Positions 51,110-59,685 of a stretch of DNA of 64,000 bases are shown here, piece after piece (the first letter of the stretch is position 1; each line of letters opens with the position of its first letter). The position numbers and the translations under genes are program-made. Location of the stretch: positions 62,001 to 126,000 of the forward strand of contig NZ_JBMSDT010000003.1 in the NCBI RefSeq assembly GCF_049445795.1, read 5' to 3'. This stretch comes from Larkinella sp049445795. GTDB taxonomy: Bacteria > Bacteroidota > Bacteroidia > Cytophagales > Spirosomataceae. The notes beneath the pieces were generated by a model. That model saw only the letters and a program-made list of their open reading frames with translations. It was not told the origin of the DNA and ran no database searches.

Positions 51110-52577
51110 CCCGTTGAGTGCCGACCGGTTTGGCGGAAAGAAAAACCGGTCAATGGTTCCGAATCCAGTTTTGAGCTTCCTGGTGCTGACCCTGGTGGGC
51201 GTGCTGACCAGTCTGGCACCCGCTCCAAAGTCCGCGCCCCTGGGGTCGAAGCCGGTTTCGAAGCCGAACATTATCTACATTTTGATGGACGACCTGGGTG
51301 TGGAAGAAATCGTGCCGTATGGGAAAAATATTCTGAAAACGCCCCACCTGAGCCGGATGGTGCGGGAGGGGCTGGTGTTTACGCAGCATTACGCCGGAAC
51401 GTCGGTTTGTGCGCCCTCGCGCTGCGCCCTAATGACAGGGATGCACACGGGCCACTGCGAAGTGCGGGGCAACAAGCAAATGGAACCCCACGGTCAGATG
51501 CCGATTTCGTCCGAAACCGTTACGGTCGCGGAATTATTGAAGGATGCGGGCTACGAAACCGCGCTGTTTGGCAAGTGGGGGCTGGGTATCGAAGGCACCA
51601 CCGGCGAACCGACCCGCCAGGGTTTCGATCAGTATTACGGCTACCTCGATCAGGTGCTGGCGCACAATAATTTTCCGGCCTATCTGGTGCGGAACGGCCA
51701 CCGCGAACTGCTGCCAAATGAGGTGATCTGGGAACCCGAAACCGCCTTGTTCAAAGGATTGGGCAGTTTTACGCCGGAGCCGAAGGTCTACAGCAACGAT
51801 CTGTTCACCAAAGAAGGGGTGCAGTTCCTGGAAAAACCGCACTCAAAACCGTTCTTTCTCTACCTGAGCTACACCTTGCCCCACAACAACGGCGAAGCGC
51901 CGAAAAACCAGCGGTTTCAGGCCCCGACGCTGGCCCCGTACGAAAACGAACCCTGGACCCCGCTCGAAAAGAATTATGCCGCCACCATTACCCGCATGGA
52001 CGAATATGTGGGGCAAATCATGGCGACGCTCAAAGCCCGGGGCCTCGACAAGAACACGCTCGTACTCTTCACGAGCGATAACGGCTCGACGGAGGACATT
52101 CCGGAGCGGTTTGCCCGCGCCAATCAGTTGCGCGGCATGAAACGCAGTCCGTACGAAGGCGGCATCCGCGCTCCGCTGATTGCCTGGTGGCCCGGCCAGA
52201 TCAAACCCGGCGCGAGCGACCTGCCGACCGCCCAGTGGGACTTTCTGGCGACGGCCTGCGAACTGGCGGGCGTCCGGCCCCCGGCCCATACCGACAGCCG
52301 TTCCATTGTACCCACCTTGCTGGGTCGGAAAGGGCAGCCATTGGCCCCGTATCTTTACTGGGAATTTCACGAGCAGGGCGGCTGGCAGGCCATTCGGCAG
52401 GGACATAACAAGTTGATTTTTAAGGTAAAAACCGGGCAGTATGAGCTTTACGATTTGCAAAAAGATCCCGGCGAGAAAACGAACCGGATCGACCAGGAAC
52501 CGGGTCTGGCGAACCGCCTGAAGACACTACTGGCCGCTGCCCGAACCCCTTCGAAGGACTTTAACTTTGGGAAATGA
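51093..52577 (+). CDS. sulfatase 2 (arylsulfatase-type, CAPSR)
   Basis: 494 residues from the ATG at 51093. The signal could also begin at the ATG at 51153 (MVPNPVLSFLVLTLVGVLTS). YILMDDLGVEEI carries the metal aspartates. The FGly motif C-A-P-S-R is at C106 (TSVCAPSRCALMTG). GKWGLG, LPHNNGEAP and FTSDNGST complete the site. The C-terminal YLYWEFHEQGGWQAIRQGHNKLI is as in arylsulfatase A-like S1 proteins. Its stop overlaps the next start (ATGA). Confidence 0.94.
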   Translation: MKKRNNPLSADRFGGKKNRSMVPNPVLSFLVLTLVGVLTSLAPAPKSAPLGSKPVSKPNIIYILMDDLGVEEIVPYGKNILKTPHLSRMVREGLVFTQHYAGTSVCAPSRCALMTGMHTGHCEVRGNKQMEPHGQMPISSETVTVAELLKDAGYETALFGKWGLGIEGTTGEPTRQGFDQYYGYLDQVLAHNNFPAYLVRNGHRELLPNEVIWEPETALFKGLGSFTPEPKVYSNDLFTKEGVQFLEKPHSKPFFLYLSYTLPHNNGEAPKNQRFQAPTLAPYENEPWTPLEKNYAATITRMDEYVGQIMATLKARGLDKNTLVLFTSDNGSTEDIPERFARANQLRGMKRSPYEGGIRAPLIAWWPGQIKPGASDLPTAQWDFLATACELAGVRPPAHTDSRSIVPTLLGRKGQPLAPYLYWEFHEQGGWQAIRQGHNKLIFKVKTGQYELYDLQKDPGEKTNRIDQEPGLANRLKTLLAAARTPSKDFNFGK

Positions 52578-54040
52578 AAAAACTACTGCTGCTTTGGCTG
52601 CTGGCGGGGCCGGTTTTGGCTCAAACTCCTCCGGCGGCTAGCCGCTTGCCGAATGTTTTGCTGGTCGTCGGCGATGACCACGATTTGTCGGCAATTGGTT
52701 GTTATGGAAACCGTCAGGTCAAAACGCCCCATCTCGATGCACTGGCGCGGGAGGGCGTCCGGTTTACGCGGGCCTATGCCACCACCTCCTCGTGCAGCCC
52801 CAGCCGCTCGACGCTGCTGGCCGGACGGCACAACCACAATACCGGGCAGTACGGGCTGGCCCACGCGACGCACCATTTCCGCTCGCACGAAACCCTGAAA
52901 ACGCTGCCCGCCCTGCTCCATGAAGCGGGCTACACCACCGCCCGCATTGGCAAATACCATGTCGAACCCGCATCGGCCTATCCGTTTGATCAGGCGCTGA
53001 GCGAAAACGGCAGCAACCCCGTCAAAATGGCCGGGCAGTGTGCCGATTTTCTGGAAGCGAACCGAACCAGGCCATTTTTCCTGTATTTCTGTACCACCGA
53101 CCCGCACCGGGCGGGCAATGGCGACAATCTGCCGTACAAAGCCAATCCGCACGGCAACAAACCGGGTGGGCACGAGGGCGTCACCGAAACCGTGTACGGG
53201 CCGGATTCGCTGAAGGTGCCGTTTTTCCTGCCCGATGCGCCCGAAACCCGGGCCGAACTGGCGCAGTATTACCAGTCGGTTTCGCGCATGGATCAGGGCA
53301 TTGGTCGGCTGTTGGCCTTGTTAAAAGAAAAAGGATTGTGGGACAACACCATCGTGATCTATTTATCCGACAACGGCATGCCGGTGCCGGGAGCCAAGAC
53401 AACCCACTACGAACCGGGGGTACGGTTGCCGCTGATTGTCTGTAATCCGTTTTCCACGCTGAAAGGGCAGGTTTGTCACGAGCTGGTGTCGTGGGTGGAT
53501 GTAGCACCGACCATTCTCGACTTCGCCGGACTCAACCCGCCCGTGCTGGCGACGGCCCCGCGCCCAGCCGGAGGGGGCGAATTTGCGGAACGCGGGCCGA
53601 CAAGTTTCTTCCACGGCAAATCCTGGAAACCGTATTTCGAAAAACCGGCTCAGTTTAAGGCCGATACACTCTTTTTGTCACACACCTTCCACGAAGTGAC
53701 GATGTATTACCCGATGCGGTCGGTGGTGACGAAGCGGTACAAGCTCATTCACAACCTGGCCCATGCGCTGCCGTTCCCGTTTGCGGCCGATCTGTGGGCC
53801 TCGTCCACCTGGCAGGGCTTTATGCGGTCGGGCAAGACGCAGTATGGCCCCCGTTCGCGGCAGGCGTATGAACAGCGCCCGGCCTTTGAACTGTATGACC
53901 TGGAAAAAGACCCGCAGGAGCGCGTCAATCTGGCGAAAAGCAAAGCGCATCAGGCCATTTTCAACACCCTGCTGGCGTCGCTGAAGCAGTTTCAGGAACA
54001 GACCAACGACCCCTGGCGGGTCAAATGGCGACACGAGTAA
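52574..54040 (+). CDS. sulfatase 3, heparan-N-sulfatase (SGSH)-like
   Basis: 488 residues with signal MKKLLLLWLLAGPVLAQ. The FGly motif C-S-P-S-R is at C74 in SSCSPSRSTLLAG. The following HNHNTGQYGLAHATHHFRS, IGKYHVEPASAYPFD and FFLYFCTTDPHRAG match sulfoglucosamine sulfohydrolase closely, as I recall that family. The substrate suggested is an N- or O-sulfated hexosamine. It is translationally coupled to sulfatase 2 and is followed by a G-rich palindrome. Confidence 0.93.
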   Translation: MKKLLLLWLLAGPVLAQTPPAASRLPNVLLVVGDDHDLSAIGCYGNRQVKTPHLDALAREGVRFTRAYATTSSCSPSRSTLLAGRHNHNTGQYGLAHATHHFRSHETLKTLPALLHEAGYTTARIGKYHVEPASAYPFDQALSENGSNPVKMAGQCADFLEANRTRPFFLYFCTTDPHRAGNGDNLPYKANPHGNKPGGHEGVTETVYGPDSLKVPFFLPDAPETRAELAQYYQSVSRMDQGIGRLLALLKEKGLWDNTIVIYLSDNGMPVPGAKTTHYEPGVRLPLIVCNPFSTLKGQVCHELVSWVDVAPTILDFAGLNPPVLATAPRPAGGGEFAERGPTSFFHGKSWKPYFEKPAQFKADTLFLSHTFHEVTMYYPMRSVVTKRYKLIHNLAHALPFPFAADLWASSTWQGFMRSGKTQYGPRSRQAYEQRPAFELYDLEKDPQERVNLAKSKAHQAIFNTLLASLKQFQEQTNDPWRVKWRHE

Positions 54041-54060
54041 TTGATCAATTCCTAACGTCA

Positions 54061-54107
54061 TACCCCACCCCAACCCCTCCCCCGTAGGGAGGGGTTGGGG
54101 TGGGGTA
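54061..54107. repeat. perfect 21-base G/C-rich palindrome with G4 potential
   Basis: Arms 54061-54081 and 54087-54107 are perfect complements with a CCGTA loop. The right arm has four G-tracts, GGG-A-GGGG-TT-GGGG-T-GGGG, and the opposite strand carries the equivalent from the left arm. It is 20 bases after the sulfatase 3 stop and 38 bases before the GH78-like gene. It may attenuate the downstream genes. Confidence 0.85.
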
Positions 54108-54144
54108 AAATCTGATCAACCAATACACTAAACCCTTTCTCTTT

Positions 54145-56616
54145 GTGAAAAAACTGCTTGCTCTTTGGCTGGCGCTGGGCTGGCTATGTCCCGGTTACGC
54201 CCAGACGGACCGGATTTCGGTCACCGAATTGAACGTGCCGACGCCCCGGTATGCGCCCACGGTCATGAAAGCCCAGTGGATTATGCACCCCGATTTGTCG
54301 GGTGGTGAGTCGGCAGTGGTTTTGTTCCGGCGGGTTTTCGAGTTGCCGGAAAAACCGGCGCGGTTTGTCGTCAACGTGTCGGCAGATAATCATTACACGC
54401 TGTATGTCAATGGCAAACAGGTCTGTTTTGGGCCGCAGTTGTCCGACATTCGGCACTGGCGCTACGAAACCGTCGATCTGGCCCCGTGGCTCGAAGCGGG
54501 CCGAAATGTCATCGCGGCAGAAGTGGTCAACTACGGCCCTGACCGGTTTTTCGGGATTCAGTCGTACCGCACGGCGTTTTTCCTGAACACGCCCGAACTG
54601 ACTGAAAAAAGCCCGGTCCATACGACAGCTCAGAACGGCTGGCGGGTGTTGCACAACCGGGGCGTGGCCCACAAGGCGGTGCGCTGGCGGGTGCGGCCCG
54701 AAGACCGCGACATCATTGGCGGTCTTTACGCGGCCAATCCTACCGACAGCCTCAACACGGCGGCTTATCCCTGGGGTTGGGAGCAGGCCGGTTTTAACGA
54801 TGCCGACTGGAAACCGGCCGTTTTCTGCGAAAGCGCCAGCGCGTATGGGGGCGGTTTTGCCTGGCTCCTCGAACCGCGCAACACCGCCCTGCAACACCAG
54901 CGCACCGAACGGCTGGCCCGCATTGCCCGGTTTTCCGGGGGCACCGTCGACGCCGGTTTTCTGCAAGGGAAAGCCGTCACGATCCCGGCCAAAAGCCGCC
55001 TGACGCTGTTGCTCGATAATACCGTGCTGACCATCGGCTATCCCCGGTTCCGGTTTTCGGGTGGGAAGGGCGGTTTGGTCCGGATTGGGTACGCCGAAAA
55101 CCTGTTCGTTCCGAAAACACTGGTTAAAATCAACCGGAACCAGATCGAGGGGCAGCAGTTTCTGGGCCTGAAAGACATCATCGTGCCCGACGGTTCGGCC
55201 GACCGGACGTTCCGCCCGACCTGGCTGCGGGCGTTCCGGTTTGTGCAACTCGAAATCACGACCGGGACCGAGCCGTTGATCATTCACGATTTTTACAACG
55301 ACTACACATCCAATCCATACCCGGTCAAAGCCAGTTTTTCGGCCAATAATCCCGATTACGCCGGTATTTTTGCCCTCTGCCGCCGAACCGCCGAAGTCTG
55401 CACCCAGGATTATTTTCTGAGCGACGCCTATTACGAAACCATGCAATACCTGGGCGACTCGAAAGTGCACGACCTAACCTGGCTGGCGCTGACCGGCAAT
55501 GATCACCATGTGCGGAATGCGCTCGAACAATTTCACTACTCGCGGCTCTGGGATGGTAATCTGACGAGTTGTTACCCCTTGCGGTCGACGTTTGTTCTTC
55601 CGACGTATTCCGTTATCTGGGTCGATATGCTCTGGGATTACCTGCTCTGGTCGGGCGATAAAGCGTTTATTCGCCAATTTGTTCCCGGTATTCACCAGAC
55701 GTTAGCCATGTTTGACGGGCTGATGAAACCGGACGGCATCGCCGGAGCGACCCGCTGGGCGCATTTTGTCGATTGGTACCAGGATTCGAGCCGGGGTGGG
55801 CTGGCGGGTGGGCAGGACGGGTCCAATTCGGCCGTCGTGACGCTGCATTACGTGTATGCCCTGCAAAATGCCGCCCGGATTTTTGATGCGCTGGGCGACC
55901 CGGCTTCGGCGACCACCTACCGGCAACGCGCCGACCGGATCAAAAAGCAGGTATATGCTGCCTGCTTTGATGCCCAACGAGGTCTGCTTTCCGAGCGGCC
56001 GCTCTCGGCCCAACCGGTCGGCAAGAGGTATTTCGACCAGCATACAAACATCATGGGGGTGCTGACCGACGCGCTGCCCGCTGACCGGCAAGTGGCGGCT
56101 CTGCAAACGATTTTGAGCGATACCACCATCAGCCAGGCCACGTACTACTACCGGTTTTATCTGTTTGAGGCCTTGCAGAAAGCGGGCGGTGGGGTGGCCG
56201 CTGGTCAGCAGGAGAAGGTAGCGGCCCTAATAGCACCTGCACTGGCTCCCTGGAAGAAGTTGCTGGCCGACGGGTTGACGACGACGCCTGAACGGTTTGC
56301 ATCGGCGGGGAAAGCCATGCGCTCCGAGTGCCACCCCTGGAGTACGGCACCGGCTTACCATTTCTTCAGTACCATCGCCGGTGTTCGCCCGGCTGAACCC
56401 GGTTTTAAAACGCTGTCGATGCGGCCGCTGTTCGGCGAGCTGAACCAGATTGAGGGGACTTATCCGCATCCGGCGGGCGAACTGACGTTCCGCCTGGAGC
56501 AGCAAGGCCAAAAACTGACTGGTTCGGTGACGTTACCCGCTGGCGTAAGCGGAACCTTGGTCTGGAAAGGCCGCACACTGCCGTTAAAAGCCGGTCGTCA
56601 ATCGGTGGGTCTTTGA
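54145..56616 (+). CDS. GH78-like alpha-L-rhamnosidase-related glycosidase
   Basis: 823 residues from a GTG start, signal KKLLALWLALGWLCPGYAQ. The N-terminal beta-sandwich (FRRVFELPEKPARFVVNVSADNHYTLYVNGKQV) matches the GH78 accessory domain. The (alpha/alpha)6 barrel carries YYETMQYLGDSKVHDLTW, where the Glu is the likely general acid. Further landmarks are WVDMLWDYLLWSGDKAFI and DQHTNIMGVL. A C-terminal beta domain ends at LPLKAGRQSVGL. It should release terminal deoxyhexoses, though L-rhamnose specificity is not provable from sequence. Confidence 0.85.
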   Translation: MKKLLALWLALGWLCPGYAQTDRISVTELNVPTPRYAPTVMKAQWIMHPDLSGGESAVVLFRRVFELPEKPARFVVNVSADNHYTLYVNGKQVCFGPQLSDIRHWRYETVDLAPWLEAGRNVIAAEVVNYGPDRFFGIQSYRTAFFLNTPELTEKSPVHTTAQNGWRVLHNRGVAHKAVRWRVRPEDRDIIGGLYAANPTDSLNTAAYPWGWEQAGFNDADWKPAVFCESASAYGGGFAWLLEPRNTALQHQRTERLARIARFSGGTVDAGFLQGKAVTIPAKSRLTLLLDNTVLTIGYPRFRFSGGKGGLVRIGYAENLFVPKTLVKINRNQIEGQQFLGLKDIIVPDGSADRTFRPTWLRAFRFVQLEITTGTEPLIIHDFYNDYTSNPYPVKASFSANNPDYAGIFALCRRTAEVCTQDYFLSDAYYETMQYLGDSKVHDLTWLALTGNDHHVRNALEQFHYSRLWDGNLTSCYPLRSTFVLPTYSVIWVDMLWDYLLWSGDKAFIRQFVPGIHQTLAMFDGLMKPDGIAGATRWAHFVDWYQDSSRGGLAGGQDGSNSAVVTLHYVYALQNAARIFDALGDPASATTYRQRADRIKKQVYAACFDAQRGLLSERPLSAQPVGKRYFDQHTNIMGVLTDALPADRQVAALQTILSDTTISQATYYYRFYLFEALQKAGGGVAAGQQEKVAALIAPALAPWKKLLADGLTTTPERFASAGKAMRSECHPWSTAPAYHFFSTIAGVRPAEPGFKTLSMRPLFGELNQIEGTYPHPAGELTFRLEQQGQKLTGSVTLPAGVSGTLVWKGRTLPLKAGRQSVGL

Positions 56617-56658
56617 GAAAAACCGTATCTTCATCACCCATTCGTAGACCCTTTTCGT

Positions 56659-57900
56659 ATGAAATTTCGCTACCGGGTGCTGGCCGGGTTGTTTCTGCTC
56701 TCCACCATTACCTTCCTCGACCGCGTCTGCATGAATGTGGTCAGCAAATACATCAAAGCCGACCTCGGCCTCGACAACCAGCAGTTTGGGTATGTGCTGG
56801 GCGCGTTCTCGCTGGCGTATGCCTTGTTCGAAATTCCGACCGGCGTGCTGGGCGACCGAATCGGCCCGCGCCGGGTGCTGACGCGCGTGGTGCTGTGGTG
56901 GTCTGGTTTTACGGCCCTGACCGGCGCGGCCGTCAACCTGGCGTATCTGCTGGTCATGCGGTTTTTGTTCGGCGCGGGCGAAGCCGGGGCTTACCCGAAT
57001 GCCTCGATTGTGATCGGGCGCTGGTTTCCGGCGGTGGAGGTTGGCCGGGCGCAGTCGGTGATCTGGGCGGCCGGGCGGCTGGGCGGGGCCTTGACGCCCC
57101 TGCTCGTGATTCCGCTGGTTCACTGGGCGGGCTGGCGCTGGGCGTTCGTGATTCTGGGGCTGGTGGGGGCGGTTTGGGCGGCTGGCTGGTTCCGCTGGTT
57201 TCGCGACGAACCCGCCGAACAACCGGGCATCCGTCCGGTCGAGGTGGACGAAATCGAAACCGGTCGCCGGATTGCGCACACCAAACACCAGCTTCCGTGG
57301 CTGTCGGTGATCCGAAACCCGGATTTGTGGGCGCTGATGCTGATGTGTCATTTATTTTTTTACGGTTCGTATTTCTTTACCAACTGGTCGTCGGTGTATT
57401 TTCAGGAAGGACGCGGATTGAACGAAGAACAAACCAAGAACTTTATTTCGCTTTCGTATTTTCTGGGGGCCATTGGCTGTGTGTTGGGGGGCGTTTTGAG
57501 CGATGTTTTGACGAAACGCTATGGGTTGAAAACCGGTCGCCGGGCGGTGGGGGTAGGTGGGCTGGGCCTGTCGGGACTGTGCTTTGCCTTCGCCGGTGCG
57601 ACGACGGACAACCAACTGGCGGGGTATCTGCTGGCCACCTGCGTCCTGCTGAAAGACCTGGCGTTGCCCGTCGCATTTGCGGTTTGTATCGATATTGGAC
57701 AGCGCAACGCCGGAACGGTGGCCGGCGCGATGAATTTTGCCGGGCAATTGGGCGGTTTTTTCATCACCATCCTATTCGGCATCATCGTGGAGCAGACGCA
57801 GAATTTCAATTTCCCGCTGTATCTGATCGCCGGTTGTCTGTCGGTGAGCGCCCTGCTCTGGCTGCGGATTGATCCTACGCGGGTGGTGGCGGTAAAATGA
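56659..57900 (+). CDS. MFS transporter, anion:cation symporter (hexuronate/galactonate-type)
   Basis: 413 residues with 12 TM helices. ITFLDRVCMNVVSKYIKADLGLDNQQFGYVLGAFSLAYALFEIPTGVLGDRIGPRR is the ACS-type N-terminus with the D-R-x-G-x-R motif. FLFGAGEAGAYPNASIVIGRWFP is characteristic of ACS carriers of sugar acids. It follows the GH78-like gene by 42 bases and likely imports a released monosaccharide or its oxidised acid into the cytoplasm. Confidence 0.93.
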   Translation: MKFRYRVLAGLFLLSTITFLDRVCMNVVSKYIKADLGLDNQQFGYVLGAFSLAYALFEIPTGVLGDRIGPRRVLTRVVLWWSGFTALTGAAVNLAYLLVMRFLFGAGEAGAYPNASIVIGRWFPAVEVGRAQSVIWAAGRLGGALTPLLVIPLVHWAGWRWAFVILGLVGAVWAAGWFRWFRDEPAEQPGIRPVEVDEIETGRRIAHTKHQLPWLSVIRNPDLWALMLMCHLFFYGSYFFTNWSSVYFQEGRGLNEEQTKNFISLSYFLGAIGCVLGGVLSDVLTKRYGLKTGRRAVGVGGLGLSGLCFAFAGATTDNQLAGYLLATCVLLKDLALPVAFAVCIDIGQRNAGTVAGAMNFAGQLGGFFITILFGIIVEQTQNFNFPLYLIAGCLSVSALLWLRIDPTRVVAVK

Positions 57901-57902
57901 AG

Positions 57903-57999
57903 GTTTACGGTTTATAGTCTATAGTTTACAGTTTGCTGTAATGGGCTATAAGTCAGTACTTTATTCGAAACCATAAACTATAGATTATAAACCATAAAC
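57903..57999. repeat. AT-rich inverted repeat (GTTTATAG family)
   Basis: Arms 57903-57928 and 57974-57999 are inverted with 2 mismatches in 26. It starts just after the MFS stop. The sequence is related to 10823-10903. It divides the PUL operon before sulfatase 4. Confidence 0.75.
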
Positions 58000-58035
58000 T
58001 ATATACCCTTTCCCGACGCTTTTTAAACTTTCTTT

Positions 58036-59685
58036 ATGAAATACCTCTTCGTCGCTTTGCTCGTCGCCGGTCTTTCGGCCTTTCTCCGCCCGGTTGGGCT
58101 TCCGGTTGCTGATCCCAAAACCGCTCCGCCGACCGCGCCTAATATTCTCTGGATTTCCTGCGAGGATATGTCGCCCCGGCTGGCTTGTTACGGCGATACC
58201 ACCATTCCGACCCCAAACATCGACCGGCTGGCCCGCGAAGGCATCCGGTTCAGCAACGCTTTCTGCACAGCGGGTGTCTGCGCGCCCAGCCGCAACGCCA
58301 TCATTACGGGAATGTACCAGACCAGCACGGGCGGCCACAACATGCGGACGTTGTACAGCACCTATCCGGAAAAAACCGGATTACCCAAACAGTACTCCAT
58401 CGTGCCGCCCCCCGATGTGCGGGCCTTTCCGGAATACCTGCGGAAGGCGGGCTACTACACCACCAACAACGTCAAAACCGATTCCCAGTTTGAAGAGCCG
58501 TCCACGGTTTGGAACGAGGTCAGTACGAAAGCACATTGGCGCAATCGCCGGGCCGATCAGCCGTTTTTTGCGATTTTCAACAACACGGTCACGCACGAAT
58601 CGCAGGTCTGGCAGCGGAAAGACTTGCCGTTGCGGGTCGATCCGGCGCGGATTAAGGTACCGCCGTATTACCCCGACACCAAAACCGTTCGGCAGGATAT
58701 GGCCCGGTTTTACAGCAACATTCGCGACATGGACGATTGGGTGGGCGATTTGCTGAAGCAACTGGAAGACGATGGCTTGCTCGATAAAACGATTATCTTT
58801 TTCTGGTCGGATCACGGCGATGGCCTGCCGTTTGTGAAGCGCGAAATTTACGACCGGGGGCTCCGGGTGCCGCTCATCGTGCGGTTTCCCGACGGACAGA
58901 GGGCCGGGACGGTTCGCCCGGAACTGATTTCCATGATCGACCTGGCGCCTACGGTTTTGTCGCTGGCCGGTTTGCCGACGCCCAAACCCATGCAGGGACG
59001 GGCGTTTCTGGGAAAATTTGCCGAAAAAAAGCCCCGTTCGTATGTGTTTGCTGCCCGCGACCGGCTCGACTCCGAGTACGACCGCGTGCGAACCGTACAC
59101 GACGGACGGTACCAGTACATCCGCAATTTTTACCCCGACCGACCGCTGTACATGGACATTGCGTTTCGGAAACAGCAGCCGATGATGGCCGAGATGCTTC
59201 AGATGCGCGACGAAGGAAAGCTGAACGCGGTCCAGATGAACTGGTTCCGGCCCACGAAACCGGCCGAGGAACTCTACGACCTGCAAACCGATCCGTACGA
59301 GCTGACTAACCTGGCCGACCAGCCCGCCTATTCGGAACACCTCAAACGCCTGCGCCGGGAGATGGACCGCTGGCTGACGGACACCCGCGATTTGGGCGGA
59401 GTTCCGGAGAAAGAACTGGTGCGGCAATGGTGGCAGGGCCGCGACGAACCGCCCGTGACGGCAGCACCCACGATCCGGCAGCAGGGCGGACGTCTGGTCT
59501 TCACCTGCGCGACGCCGGGCGCGTCCATCGCCTACAAAACCGCCGACAGCCCGGCTGGCAACTCATGGCAGGTGTATTCCGAACCGCTTCGGCTGGCTCA
59601 ACCCACCTCGGTTACGGCGGTGGCCCAGCGCATTGGTTATTCCCGCAGCGCAGAAACCGCCTTTACTTTTCAATCTGTAAAATGA
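58036..59685 (+). CDS. sulfatase 4 with C-terminal Fn3/chitobiase-like domain
   Basis: 549 residues, signal MKYLFVALLVAGLSAF. NILWISCEDMSPRL carries metal ligands. C-A-P-S-R starts at C82 (TAGVCAPSRNAIITG), and TSTGGHNMRTL follows as in heparan-N-sulfatase-like S1 subfamilies. FFWSDHGDGLPFVKRE holds the next metal site. A beta tail (about residues 475-549: SIAYKTADSPAGNSWQVYSEPLRL) resembles a chitobiase C-terminal/Fn3-like domain and may bind glycans. The stop overlaps the next start (ATGA). Confidence 0.93.
   Translation: MKYLFVALLVAGLSAFLRPVGLPVADPKTAPPTAPNILWISCEDMSPRLACYGDTTIPTPNIDRLAREGIRFSNAFCTAGVCAPSRNAIITGMYQTSTGGHNMRTLYSTYPEKTGLPKQYSIVPPPDVRAFPEYLRKAGYYTTNNVKTDSQFEEPSTVWNEVSTKAHWRNRRADQPFFAIFNNTVTHESQVWQRKDLPLRVDPARIKVPPYYPDTKTVRQDMARFYSNIRDMDDWVGDLLKQLEDDGLLDKTIIFFWSDHGDGLPFVKREIYDRGLRVPLIVRFPDGQRAGTVRPELISMIDLAPTVLSLAGLPTPKPMQGRAFLGKFAEKKPRSYVFAARDRLDSEYDRVRTVHDGRYQYIRNFYPDRPLYMDIAFRKQQPMMAEMLQMRDEGKLNAVQMNWFRPTKPAEELYDLQTDPYELTNLADQPAYSEHLKRLRREMDRWLTDTRDLGGVPEKELVRQWWQGRDEPPVTAAPTIRQQGGRLVFTCATPGASIAYKTADSPAGNSWQVYSEPLRLAQPTSVTAVAQRIGYSRSAETAFTFQSVK

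Noticed and set aside
54184..55470. 428-codon open frame opposite the GH78-like gene
   Set aside because: Antisense shadow; no start context, signal or domain, and the plus-strand gene has clear family motifs over the same span.
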